A DNA stretch of 64,000 nt, taken from contig NZ_JAHEPS010000004.1 of NCBI RefSeq assembly GCF_018596335.1, positions 310,001-374,000 on the forward strand. The letters are read 5' to 3'. The stretch is from Shewanella jiangmenensis (GTDB lineage: Bacteria; Pseudomonadota; Gammaproteobacteria; Enterobacterales; Shewanellaceae). Position numbers and translations under genes: made by a program. Below are positions 47,467 through 55,885 of the stretch, in pieces. Position 1 is the first letter of the stretch, and each line of letters begins with the position of its first letter. The notes beneath the pieces are model-generated. The model saw nothing but the letters and a program-made list of their open reading frames with translations, was not told the DNA's origin and searched no databases.

Positions 47467-47991
47467 TTAAAACATGACCCGGAAGCCGAGATTGTGCGAG
47501 TTTAAGGCTGGATTGAGTTCGTATCTGTTGCCATTGGACATGTGTTCAAAACGGTAGAAAAACTGCCAGTTTCTAGTCATTTCATAGCCGACTTCAGCAC
47601 CCAGGAAAAATTGTACGTGGCCGCCGTAATCTTTGGTGTGCAATTCATTACTGCCAAATTCACTCTGTTCGAGCCACAGCAAGCCGGCCGGTATTGAAAA
47701 AGTAAGCTTGCCTATTTCTTTTGTCAGAAACAGCCCGGTGCCGAGCCGCAGGGTTGATTCATCATCCAAAGACAGTTGGCCGGCTCTGACATTGAAACCC
47801 ACGTATGCCAGATCGTCACCAATCTCCCACATAGTATGGTCATAGCCCATGTCCATACTGCTGATTTCCTTGTTTTGTTCAGAAGCTGGAATGCCACTGC
47901 TGAACGCAATTCCATTTTCGTTTAACGCATAACAGTAAGCGGTACACAATCCCAAAGTCAGCACTATGCCCTGCAGCTTTAATTTCCGCAT
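47467..47991 (-). CDS. PagL-like lipid A 3-O-deacylase
   Basis: Predicted small outer-membrane beta-barrel of 174 residues with an N-terminal signal peptide (MRKLKLQGIVLTLGLCTAYC, ends near YA) and C-terminal phenylalanine. The C-terminal stretch FYRFEHMSNGNRYELNPALN carries the His-x-Ser pair (H150, S152) of the PagL active site. PagL removes a 3-O-acyl chain from lipid A. It converges on kpsS, 41 bases away. The family assignment rests on one motif and on the size and topology. Confidence 0.7.
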   Translation of the reverse strand: MRKLKLQGIVLTLGLCTAYCYALNENGIAFSSGIPASEQNKEISSMDMGYDHTMWEIGDDLAYVGFNVRAGQLSLDDESTLRLGTGLFLTKEIGKLTFSIPAGLLWLEQSEFGSNELHTKDYGGHVQFFLGAEVGYEMTRNWQFFYRFEHMSNGNRYELNPALNSHNLGFRVMF

Positions 47992-48209
47992 AAGAACCCC
48001 CGCTGAGGTTAACGAAATATCAGTAAGTTAGCTTGGATAGTTGGGAAGCTTCACACTGTTAACTCTAGTTCAAACTTCAAGGTGCACTAAAAAAAGCGTG
48101 AGATTTTTTAAGGGGATACCTGCATTTACTACTCGAGATTTTTGTATCCGATTGATAAGTCGATAAAAGTTTGTTAGGGAGCGGAGAAAAAACGGCGGAA
48201 AGTCTTATT

Positions 48210-48800
48210 TCATGCTTTCTGTTGTGTCTGCGCGCTGTGCCCGGCGGCATTTTTTTCCGTCAGCAACCGCACCTTTTCAAGTTTGGGGGCGATATATACC
48301 CGGCAGAAGGGGCGTTTGGGGTCGGTGTGATAGTAGTTCTGGTACTCGGCCGGTGAGGCTTTGAAGCCTTCGAGGGGCAAAATTTGGGTGATGAGAGGTT
48401 TGCAAAATTCGGCGGCTAGCAGTTGCAGCGCTGCATTAAGACTGTGCTGCTGCCGCTCATTATGGAAGTACAGCGCCGAGCGATATTTGCCGCGCATGCT
48501 GTGTGCCTTGGTGGCTGCGTGGGTATGCAGATGCACCCGGATAAGCTGCTCCTCACTTATCTTGTCTGGATCAAAACTCACCCGTACTGCCTCTGACCAG
48601 CTTTCATAGGGCGGCGTAGATTGTGCAAAGCCCTGTTCGACCTTGATGACCCCGGCAAGGCTTTGAAACACCGCCTCTGTGCACCAGTGGCAACCACCGC
48701 CGAGGGTGAGCTGGGCAAGGGCGGCAGCATCCGGCGCAGCTGTAACGCTGCGCTCGGCGGTGTGACTGGTGTTTGATGCATGCGGTGTGTTGCTGCTCAT
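48210..48800 (-). CDS. msrA: Peptide methionine sulfoxide reductase MsrA
   Basis: Reduces methionine-S-sulfoxide in oxidised proteins. The catalytic motif is GGGCHWC (residues 34-40), with catalytic C37; most MsrA proteins have F in place of H38. YQNYYHTDPKRPFCRVYIAP supplies the substrate-binding C-terminal region. The 196 residues begin with a polar extension of about 28. A relic of this same C-terminal region lies at 20151-20290, beyond the other end of the capsule locus. Confidence 0.93.
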   Translation of the reverse strand: MSSNTPHASNTSHTAERSVTAAPDAAALAQLTLGGGCHWCTEAVFQSLAGVIKVEQGFAQSTPPYESWSEAVRVSFDPDKISEEQLIRVHLHTHAATKAHSMRGKYRSALYFHNERQQHSLNAALQLLAAEFCKPLITQILPLEGFKASPAEYQNYYHTDPKRPFCRVYIAPKLEKVRLLTEKNAAGHSAQTQQKA

Positions 48801-48991
48801 CTGTGTTGCTGTTCATCTCTGTTGAAGTTCATCTGTGTTGGCCGTGAGATTTGCTTCTTTCGCCTCGCGCCGTTACAGCTTTCTTTTATTGCTTGGCATG
48901 TCGCTAGATGCAGTTAGCTACACGTAGAAAGTGGCACAGCGGCGAATGTGGCGCTGTGCTACTCAAGTCGCAAGCTCGATAAAGCTTAACG

Positions 48992-49786
48992 TTAACCTGC
49001 GTCGCCGTTTGGGCAGGCTTCAGGTGCTGGCTGGGATTCCTGCAACATAGTCTGTTCTATCCAACTTTTGAAGTGGGAAATGCGGGAGTAGTTTTCGGTC
49101 ACGCCATACTTACCTTCTTCCCAGCCGGTTGCTTCGGCATTCTGCCAGGAGCTTACGCCGAGAATACACACAGCATCATCAGAATAGAGATAGGCAGGCC
49201 CACCGGAGTCACCCGGGCCACTGATTCCTTCCAATGGCAAGGCATCAGTGCCACGGTCAAACACAAACCTCAGCCATTGCTCGTCTGCGGCAGTGACAAC
49301 GTTATTGGCCGCTCTCAGTTGCTCGTCCGCCCCCACAACGCCGGTAACGCCATCGCCGTTATCACCGCGGCCAACAAAAGTGACAACCTTTCCGATTTCG
49401 TTCGATGAATCATAGAGTTTCGCGATAGTTGCATTCGTTACTGCTGAGGATAATTTCACCAGGGCGATATCATTTGGAAATTGCTGGTCTTTCCAAAGCG
49501 GGTGGCGGATGACCTTTTCAATGTGGTAAGTGTCATCCTTGAATTGCACCTTGCCGCCGATAACAAGATCTTTGGCAACGTGGGCTGCTGTCACTATCCA
49601 TTGATTTGAGATGAGGCTGCCTGTGCCTGCAACGAATTCCTTTCCCTTATAAACACCATAAAAAGAGACCGTTGAATTATCCGTTTTAGCCAATTCAATA
49701 TAGGCCGTGTCGGCAGCATCATGCCTTATAATAATGGCTTCGCTGGCGCAGCTGATGAGCAGCGAAATAAGTAACATCCATTTCAT
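48992..49786 (-). CDS. Secreted S1-family serine protease
   Basis: Chymotrypsin-fold protease of 264 residues. Catalytic residues are H69 in VTAAHVAK, D106 in PNDIALVKL and S194 in PGDSGGPAY. The signal peptide (MKWMLLISLLISCASEA) is followed directly by IIIRHD, so signal peptidase cleavage would expose an Ile N-terminus as in activated trypsins; no separate propeptide is visible. Ile lies six residues before the catalytic serine, where trypsin has Asp, so trypsin-like specificity is unlikely. Paralog of the next gene, 74 bases away. Confidence 0.85.
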   Translation of the reverse strand: MKWMLLISLLISCASEAIIIRHDAADTAYIELAKTDNSTVSFYGVYKGKEFVAGTGSLISNQWIVTAAHVAKDLVIGGKVQFKDDTYHIEKVIRHPLWKDQQFPNDIALVKLSSAVTNATIAKLYDSSNEIGKVVTFVGRGDNGDGVTGVVGADEQLRAANNVVTAADEQWLRFVFDRGTDALPLEGISGPGDSGGPAYLYSDDAVCILGVSSWQNAEATGWEEGKYGVTENYSRISHFKSWIEQTMLQESQPAPEACPNGDAG

Positions 49787-49860
49787 TTGAATTATCCTTC
49801 AATATATTTTTAACGTCCTTCAATTTATTTTCGAACGTCCAGCAGTTTTCGTGGTTAGAT

Positions 49861-50706
49861 TTACATTGTCTTGGGTTTTAAACCGATTTCCGCACACACC
49901 TTGGGTAAAGTCTGAGGCGTGAGACCGGCAGGGAGTCGCTCCAGCGTTGACCGTGAAATAGCTTGCTTAACAGCGTCGCGGCCAGTGGTTATAGCTTCTA
50001 TCCAGGGCCGAAAGAATGACACTCTGGAGTACACCTCTGTGACGCCATACTTGCCAATATTGCCCCCGGCAACTCTGGAGCTGATACCAAGCAAATAATG
50101 GGTACCGCTGCGCGTGATATAAGCCGGGCCGCCGCTGTCGCCCCCGCCTGATACCCCCTCAAGCGGTAAGGCGGCATCATGGCTATCAAAGTGAAAAGTT
50201 AATAGTGGCCCGTCGGCTTGAGTAATGCTGTTTTGCGCCTTTCTTAAAACGCCGGCATTCATACGATTATCAATTGTCTGTCCGGTTAGCCCATTGCCGG
50301 TACCGCCTGCGCCGATAAACCAGGTTATTTTGCCAAGTTCATCTGCTTCGGTGTAAATTTCTGCCGGTTTAACATTATTTATCGGCGTTACTAATTTTAT
50401 TAACGCAATATCGTGACTTTTTCCAGGCTGATAATCCTGATGAATAAAAACACCTTCAACTTGATGTAATTCGTTATTCAGGCGGATATAGCTGCCTGGA
50501 TTAATGCAAAAGGTGGCGTGCGCCGCCGTGACAACCCAATCGGGCTTTATGAGTGTGCCATGGGCGCCATCCGTGTAGAGTGTTGCCAATGGGGCGAAAT
50601 CTGCTGGTTCAGCAAGATACTGCTTCGCTCCCACATCGTGACGGATCACGATTGCCGCAGCCGGAAAGCTCATCATCATGACTAAAAAGCACTGAGATAT
50701 GCGCAT
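49861..50706 (-). CDS. Secreted S1-family serine protease, second copy
   Basis: Paralog of the preceding protease, 281 residues from the ATG at 50706. Catalytic residues are H63 (VVTAAHAT), D99 (KSHDIALIKL) and S191 (GGGDSGGPAY). Its signal peptide (MRISQCFLVMMMSFPAAA) runs straight into IVIRHD, as in its neighbour. It has a longer C-terminal tail (SRSTLERLPAGLTPQTLPKV). The pair shares ALPLEG and KYGVTE motifs, evidence of tandem duplication. The GTG at 50721 is a less likely start. Confidence 0.84.
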   Translation of the reverse strand: MRISQCFLVMMMSFPAAAIVIRHDVGAKQYLAEPADFAPLATLYTDGAHGTLIKPDWVVTAAHATFCINPGSYIRLNNELHQVEGVFIHQDYQPGKSHDIALIKLVTPINNVKPAEIYTEADELGKITWFIGAGGTGNGLTGQTIDNRMNAGVLRKAQNSITQADGPLLTFHFDSHDAALPLEGVSGGGDSGGPAYITRSGTHYLLGISSRVAGGNIGKYGVTEVYSRVSFFRPWIEAITTGRDAVKQAISRSTLERLPAGLTPQTLPKVCAEIGLKPKTM

Positions 50707-50760
50707 AACTTCCCTGTGCACCTTGGCATTGGCTTTCTTTGGTAATCCTTTGCAGGCGGA

Positions 50761-51969
50761 TTATTTTGCTTCGTTGTGGGGCAGCACTGAGAGGCGCTCG
50801 CGCTCATCGTCAGCGGATGTTTGACTGCTGGGCGCAGCTGGCGCCAGCGTGTAATCGAGTTGTACCTCAACCCCTTTGCTGGCCTTGGGCTCGTATTGCC
50901 ATTGGTTCAGCGCATCGATTGAAACCTGATCGAACACGCCTTCGGGCTCAGATTTAATAATCACCACATTGGATACTGCGCCTTTGGCATCGATATCGAA
51001 TCTTGCCTGCACATAGCCTTCTACACCTTCTTTTGCGGCGTTAATGGGGTACTTGGGCTCAATGGCAACCACCAGCTTGCTGAGGTCTTTGCTGTCGCCA
51101 GCCATGGCCGGAGCCTGCGCCCAAATACCTAAGGCGGCCACCAGTGCCAGTGGTGTCAGCAGTGATGCGGCGCTGAAACCCTTGCTGTGTTTAAGCTGCA
51201 TGATTCTTTGTTTCATGGTGTGTTTATCTCCATAGTGGTGTGAAAGCGGCTGCCAACTCCGGGCAACCGTGGCGGCATTACCAATAAGCGCTCGGCCATA
51301 GGCAATGCGGTCGGCCTGGCTGAGTTCGATGGTGACATCGGCGTCGCAGGCCATTTCCTGATCCTGTCTGAAGCGGCGATACGCCAGCAGGCACAGGGGG
51401 TTAAACCAACACAGACACAAGAGCGCCAGCGCCAGTAAGTTGCAGTGCAAGTCGCCCCGGCGCCAATGGCTGAGCTCGTGGGCGAGAATAAGCTGCTGAT
51501 CTTTATCGCTGAAACGTGTCTCGAAACAGTCAGGCAGCACAACAGTGGGGCGAAACACGCCAAACACAAAGGGGCCCTCGGTTTTGCTGGAGGTGAGCAA
51601 GCGCGCGCCTGTGCTCTTGGTATCGACTGCAGGTTTGGCGAGTCTTATGAGCTTGGTGAGGCGCAATAAGCTTAAGCCGATGACCGCGAGCGCAATCAAA
51701 AGACCTGCGATATAAGCCGCGCTCAGCCAGTCGGTTTTGCTGGCGCCGTGGGAAAGCTCGCCCAAAGTGACTCGATAGGTCTCCATGGCGCTGTTACCGA
51801 CGGGGCTTGCCACAGGGATAAGCAGCGCCAGCAGCAGTACCGGCACACACAGCCACAGGCCATATTGGAAGCGGGCACCGAAGTGCTCAAGTACCCAGGG
51901 GCGCAGCAGCAGAAGCACTGCCAGCAGCAGTGTCAGTGGTGGCGTGAGCCTGAGAATGAGCTCAATCAT
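50761..51969 (-). CDS. M56 (BlaR1-type) metallopeptidase with C-terminal TonB domain
   Basis: Membrane protease of 402 residues paired with a BlaI repressor. Several N-terminal helices surround the zinc motif HELSHW (residues 164-169). A further helix near residue 270 is followed by a TonB-like C-terminal domain (IEPKYPINAAKEGVEGYVQA, FDQVSIDALNQWQYEP). The penicillin-sensing domain of true BlaR1 is absent, so the signal is not beta-lactam by this route. The start at 51969 overlaps blaI by eight bases. It probably cleaves the repressor when triggered. Confidence 0.85.
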   Translation of the reverse strand: MIELILRLTPPLTLLLAVLLLLRPWVLEHFGARFQYGLWLCVPVLLLALLIPVASPVGNSAMETYRVTLGELSHGASKTDWLSAAYIAGLLIALAVIGLSLLRLTKLIRLAKPAVDTKSTGARLLTSSKTEGPFVFGVFRPTVVLPDCFETRFSDKDQQLILAHELSHWRRGDLHCNLLALALLCLCWFNPLCLLAYRRFRQDQEMACDADVTIELSQADRIAYGRALIGNAATVARSWQPLSHHYGDKHTMKQRIMQLKHSKGFSAASLLTPLALVAALGIWAQAPAMAGDSKDLSKLVVAIEPKYPINAAKEGVEGYVQARFDIDAKGAVSNVVIIKSEPEGVFDQVSIDALNQWQYEPKASKGVEVQLDYTLAPAAPSSQTSADDERERLSVLPHNEAK

Positions 51970-52357
51970 GCTTTTGCTCCTTTTCCCACGCATCGATAAG
52001 CTGCTTAAGCTCGGCAACATCCTCTTGGGTCAGCTTGTTGCTGCCGGCAAAGCCCGCCACCAGTGGCGCCAACTTGCCGCCAAACACCCGCTGGATAAAG
52101 CTTTGGCTCTCCTTACGTTGGTATGAATGCTCCGCAAGCGTTGGGAAGTACAGATAGGCGCGGCCATCCTTTTTAAACCCCAGCGCGCCCTTATTCACAA
52201 GCCGGTTTATCAGGGTTTTAACGGTTTTTTCATGCCATTCGCCGCCTTGGTTAAGCGCCTCGACTATGTCGTTGGCACTGAGAGGCGCCTGCTGCCACAG
52301 CACCTTAAGTACTTCCAGTTCGGTGGGGCTGATGTCTTTTAATTCGGGTTGAGTCAT
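51962..52357 (-). CDS. BlaI/MecI-family repressor
   Basis: Winged-helix repressor of 131 residues, dimeric in the family, inactivated by proteolysis from its M56 partner. Motifs are LKDISPTELEVLKVLWQQAP, WHEKTVKTLINRLVNKGALG (the recognition helix region) and AYLYFPTLAEHSYQ. Two perfect or near-perfect palindromes upstream are likely operators, suggesting autoregulation of the repressor-protease pair. Confidence 0.9.
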   Translation of the reverse strand: MTQPELKDISPTELEVLKVLWQQAPLSANDIVEALNQGGEWHEKTVKTLINRLVNKGALGFKKDGRAYLYFPTLAEHSYQRKESQSFIQRVFGGKLAPLVAGFAGSNKLTQEDVAELKQLIDAWEKEQKHD

Positions 52358-52376
52358 GGCAATGCCTGCACTTTTG

Positions 52377-52413
52377 ATTACAGATGTAATACCAAACCTA
52401 TTACAGTTGTAAT
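52377..52413. promoter_or_regulatory. Twin palindromic operators upstream of blaI-like gene
   Basis: ATTACAGATGTAAT (52377-52390) and ATTACAGTTGTAAT (52400-52413) share the TACA-N2-TGTA core known for BlaI/MecI operators. Their centres are 23 bases apart, close to two helical turns, so two dimers could bind the same face. They lie 20 bases upstream of the repressor start. The remaining 300 bases up to the YkvA gene hold no other gene-like feature. Confidence 0.8.
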
Positions 52414-52715
52414 CGTTATTGCAAGCATAATTTTTAAGCAGGCAGTCTGGTATGCCTTCGCAAGCTATTGCGCGGCTGTGCAGCGCAGGCCCTTTAAGTG
52501 TCCTGAGTTCAGCGCCTTGAGCGCGCGGGTTTTAGCATCTGGATTGCAGGCAGGCTTTTGCGTGTTGAACGCATATTGATTTCTGCGCCATATGCGGGCC
52601 CTGGCGTTTGTGAGCTTGGCTCAGGCACTGACATCGACAGGCTTTTATCGTAAAGTAAGTCGGTATTTTGCAGTATCAACGGCCATTGTGCCTTTGATTT
52701 AAAGGAGGTTTTGCC

Positions 52716-53126
52716 GTGGCTGAAAACGAGTACAGTGAAAATGGCTTCTGGCGCAAGGTGCGGGATTTCGCCAGGCAAGCCGGCCGTGAAGTGATTGAAA
52801 AGGCGCTGTGGCTTTACTATGCCGCCCAGCGGCCGGAAACCCCTGCCTGGGCTAAAACCGTTATCTTCGGTGCGCTGGGCTATTTTATTACCCCGGTGGA
52901 TGCTATTCCCGATCTGACTCCCTTGATGGGGTTCAGTGATGATTTGGGTGCCTTGGCAGCCGCGCTGACCATGGTGGCAGTGTTTATCGATGATAACAGT
53001 CGCAGTAAAGCCGCCGAAAAGGTGGATGCCTGGTTTGGAGCTGAAGGCGCATCGGCGTCTGAAGTCAAAGCCGAATCTAAATCTGAGTCAAAGTCAAAGT
53101 CAAAGCCAGAGCTGGACGCAGAATGA
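52716..53126 (+). CDS. YkvA/DUF1232-family protein
   Basis: A 136-residue protein with the DUF1232 signature AKTVIFGALGYFITPVDAIPDLTPLMGFSDD (residues about 47-77 taken together), including the hydrophobic helix and DAIPD turn. The C-terminal 30 residues are Lys/Ser/Glu repeats (KSESKSKSK). The start is GTG at 52716, with AAAGGAGG six to eight bases upstream, which decides the start. Function is unknown. Confidence 0.85.
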   Translation: MAENEYSENGFWRKVRDFARQAGREVIEKALWLYYAAQRPETPAWAKTVIFGALGYFITPVDAIPDLTPLMGFSDDLGALAAALTMVAVFIDDNSRSKAAEKVDAWFGAEGASASEVKAESKSESKSKSKPELDAE

Positions 53127-53343
53127 AACCGGGCCGCTGTGATAAGCCCAACAGTTTGATTTCATTTTGCTTTACAAATTTGATCCCATGCGGGGTGGAT
53201 TCTTTGCCGCTCAACTATTCCCGTTTATTCGGCGCGGGGCTATAGTGGTGCCGTTTTGGATATTGTGATCCGACCTGTTTGCCCGAAGCAGAACGCTCCT
53301 GCCAGATGATAGAGCAAAGTTCCTGCCCGTTTAGGTGTTTGTC

Positions 53344-54390
53344 ATGCGTAAGCAACAACTTGAATTTACTTATATGCGCGCCCTGGCCATTTTATGGATT
53401 GTGGCGGGACACAGTCTTTACAACGCCGGGCTGGGATTTCCGGTCACTATAGAAAACGTGCTGCGCGGCGGTACGGCGCTGTTTGTGTTTATCTCCGGTT
53501 ACTTTTACCACCGGATTTTTCATCCGCGCATGGTGTACAAAGAGTTCATGCTCTCCAAGGTTCGCAACGTGTTGCAGCCGTTTTTATGGGTGTCGCTGGT
53601 GGGGATGATCCTGCTGGTCTGCCAGTGGGCATTTTTGTACAACCGGCCGCCGATTGAGCTTGCCAAGGGTGTGTATTACACGGTTCGTAACGGCTACATC
53701 CTGTATCCGCACTGGTATATCCCGTTCATCATGGCGGTATTTGCCATCTCGCCGGTATTCTCGGCCTACATTCGCTTAAGCCCCGCGGCGCGCTGGCTTA
53801 TTTTTGCCGCCCTGTGTCTGGTATCGATATTTATCCACCGGCCGATTGGCAACATCAACGTGCTGCATTCGGTGGTGTATTTCACCCCGTTCTATCTGAT
53901 GGGGATTTTGTACTCTGCCCATGAAGACTGGCTGAAAAGCCATGCTGCGCCGCTGCTTGCTGCGGCGGCCGTTGGTACTGTGGTCAGTGTGGTGATGCAG
54001 CAGTTGTCCGGCCATCACGGTAACTACCATAAGCTTGCCTTTGATTGGGGCGGTATCGACTGGCAGTTTATTCAGAAGTTTTCGCTGTGTGTGTTGGCGG
54101 TGGGTTTCTGTTTGTGGCTGTCGCATCAGCCGCTTAAAGAGCGCACTCAAAGCGCGCTCAATGCACTGGCGGAAATGAGCTTCCCGATTTTCTTTATCCA
54201 TCCGCTGTTCTCCATCCTGTTCGATACCATCACAGGCGCGATGCATTTCCGCCTGGCGGCAGGAAACCCCTGGACAGCCATGGCGTTGTCGGCATTTATT
54301 TTTGTGTTCCTGATGGTTGGCAGCGTAGTCACCGCCCGAGCCATCAAGGCGCTGCTGAAGGATAAGTCCCGCAGTGTCATTGGTTGGTAA
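53344..54390 (+). CDS. Acyltransferase-3-family membrane protein
   Basis: Integral membrane protein of 348 residues with about ten helices, matching the acyltransferase 3 family that O-acylates envelope glycans. The N-terminal motif FTYMRALAILWIVAGHSLYN includes the conserved histidine. The family usually has RxLA-type residues nearby, here MRALA. FPIFFIHPLFSILFD near residue 285 is also typical. ATG at 53344 is preferred over a GTG three codons upstream. Substrate is unknown. Confidence 0.82.
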   Translation: MRKQQLEFTYMRALAILWIVAGHSLYNAGLGFPVTIENVLRGGTALFVFISGYFYHRIFHPRMVYKEFMLSKVRNVLQPFLWVSLVGMILLVCQWAFLYNRPPIELAKGVYYTVRNGYILYPHWYIPFIMAVFAISPVFSAYIRLSPAARWLIFAALCLVSIFIHRPIGNINVLHSVVYFTPFYLMGILYSAHEDWLKSHAAPLLAAAAVGTVVSVVMQQLSGHHGNYHKLAFDWGGIDWQFIQKFSLCVLAVGFCLWLSHQPLKERTQSALNALAEMSFPIFFIHPLFSILFDTITGAMHFRLAAGNPWTAMALSAFIFVFLMVGSVVTARAIKALLKDKSRSVIGW

Positions 54391-54473
54391 CCCACAAAGG
54401 CCTTAAGGGCGGTGCCCTTAAGGCTGAATTCACCCCCGGCTGTTAGGCTGACCGTTTTGATGGGGAGAAAATA

Positions 54474-55043
54474 ATGAATAAGCGATTGATAATATTGCCG
54501 TTGATCTTTGCAGCAGGCACTGCTTCTGCCAGCACGCCGCAGCAGGATTTTTTTGATTCACTCAAGGCCTTATGCGGTAAAGCCTTTGAAGGCAAGGTGG
54601 CCCGCAGCGATTCGAGCGACAACGCCTTTGCCAAATCACGACTGGTTATGCATGTGCGTGAGTGCGGCGACAGCGTCATCAAGGTGCCGTTTCATGTGGG
54701 CGAAGACCATTCCCGTACCTGGGTTATTACCCGCACTGACGCAGGCCTTCGTCTCAAGCACGACCACAGACATCAGGATGGCAGCGAAGACAAGGTGACC
54801 CAATACGGCGGCGATACTGCTGATATCGGCAGCGCCCGCTGGCAATCCTTTCCGGTGGATGCCGAGTCGATTGCCAATTTCAAAGCCAACGGGCTCGACA
54901 AATCCGTGACCAACGTCTGGCATCTTGGGCTTAATCCTCAGGTGTTCAGCTACCGTTTGACCCGCGAAAACCGCGATTTTCTGGTGGAATTTGATTTGAC
55001 CAAGCCGGTCGAACTGCCGCCGGCGCCCTGGGGCCATGAGTAA
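54474..55043 (+). CDS. Secreted hypothetical protein
   Basis: A 189-residue protein with a signal peptide (MNKRLIILPLIFAAGTASAS) and a conserved-looking domain with two cysteines (LKALCGKAFEG and VRECGDS) that could form a disulfide. Histidine-rich stretches (LKHDHRHQDG) follow. I do not recognise the family. It stands between an acyltransferase gene and a bidirectional terminator. Confidence 0.7.
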   Translation: MNKRLIILPLIFAAGTASASTPQQDFFDSLKALCGKAFEGKVARSDSSDNAFAKSRLVMHVRECGDSVIKVPFHVGEDHSRTWVITRTDAGLRLKHDHRHQDGSEDKVTQYGGDTADIGSARWQSFPVDAESIANFKANGLDKSVTNVWHLGLNPQVFSYRLTRENRDFLVEFDLTKPVELPPAPWGHE

Positions 55044-55062
55044 TAAAAAGCTCGGTTGAGTG

Positions 55063-55096
55063 ATTAAAAAAGGCGACCCTCGGGTCGCCTTTTTGC
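55063..55096. terminator. Bidirectional rho-independent terminator
   Basis: A-run, GGCGACC-CTC-GGGTCGCC, T-run. It has A:T extension on both sides, so it can end the plus-strand secreted-protein gene (20 bases upstream) and the minus-strand SYLF gene that converges on it. Confidence 0.9.
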
Positions 55097-55122
55097 TGCC
55101 GGCAAAGCCAGTTACCGAGTCA

Positions 55123-55695
55123 TTACTTGGCTTCGTAATTGAACTTTTGCCCGGCCAGCGCGGCTTCAAACATCAATCCGCCCTTGGCGGCGGTGAATAC
55201 GGCCATGCCATGGATATAGTTGGCTTTGGCTGACTGAGCGCCGCCGGACTGACCGGCGCTCGCCGAGTTGCCCGTGGTCCCGGCCTGGGCGCTGGCGCCG
55301 GCGTTAATCGCGACCGCCGAGGCCTGACCGCTGAATTCAAAGGTGCCGCTGGTGAAATCGTTAAAGGCAGCTTCATCTTTAAAGAAAATGATTTCACTGT
55401 AGGCCTGACCGCCAAGCTGCAGGCCTATCGACAGTTGGGTCATGCTGGAGTTGCCAACATGCACGCCAGCGCGAAATACCCGGCCCTTGCCGTAGGCGGC
55501 GCCTATACCTATGCCGCCCTTGCCAATGGTCGGAAACAGCGCGTAGCCGTAGGCGTTATCAAAAAACTTTTTGGTTTCTGAGGCCTGCTTAAAGTTTGCC
55601 ATGGCTTCGGCGTAGCTTTGCTCATCGGCGGCAAAGGCCGGCGTCATGCCGAGTAACAGCAGGGTTCCAAGCAACAAACGTGTCAGTGATTTCAT
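55123..55695 (-). CDS. SYLF (Ysc84-like) domain secreted protein
   Basis: A 190-residue protein with a signal peptide ending AFAA near residue 22. The SYLF lipid-binding domain shows AYGYALFPTIGKGGIGIGAA, YGKGRVFRAG and QLGGQAYSEIIFF, followed by a Gly/Ala/Ser-rich segment and a final KGGLMFEAALAGQKFNY. Bacterial SYLF proteins are exported, with unclear function. The start at 55695, with GGGGAAAA upstream, places the signal peptide at the N-terminus. Confidence 0.85.
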   Translation of the reverse strand: MKSLTRLLLGTLLLLGMTPAFAADEQSYAEAMANFKQASETKKFFDNAYGYALFPTIGKGGIGIGAAYGKGRVFRAGVHVGNSSMTQLSIGLQLGGQAYSEIIFFKDEAAFNDFTSGTFEFSGQASAVAINAGASAQAGTTGNSASAGQSGGAQSAKANYIHGMAVFTAAKGGLMFEAALAGQKFNYEAK

Positions 55696-55885
55696 GGGTT
55701 TTCCCCTGTGTGGTAACGTCAAGGTGTTCTTGCCGAGCATATAGACCAGCGCGCAAAAGGGAATAGCACAGGGCAAAAAGCATGCTTTTCACTGCCTTTT
55801 CACACTGGCAGTCTTTTGGCATTTACTGTCTTTTCACAATACAGTCGTCTGAACGTCCCAGCCCTATGGTGCAATCCAAGGAGAG

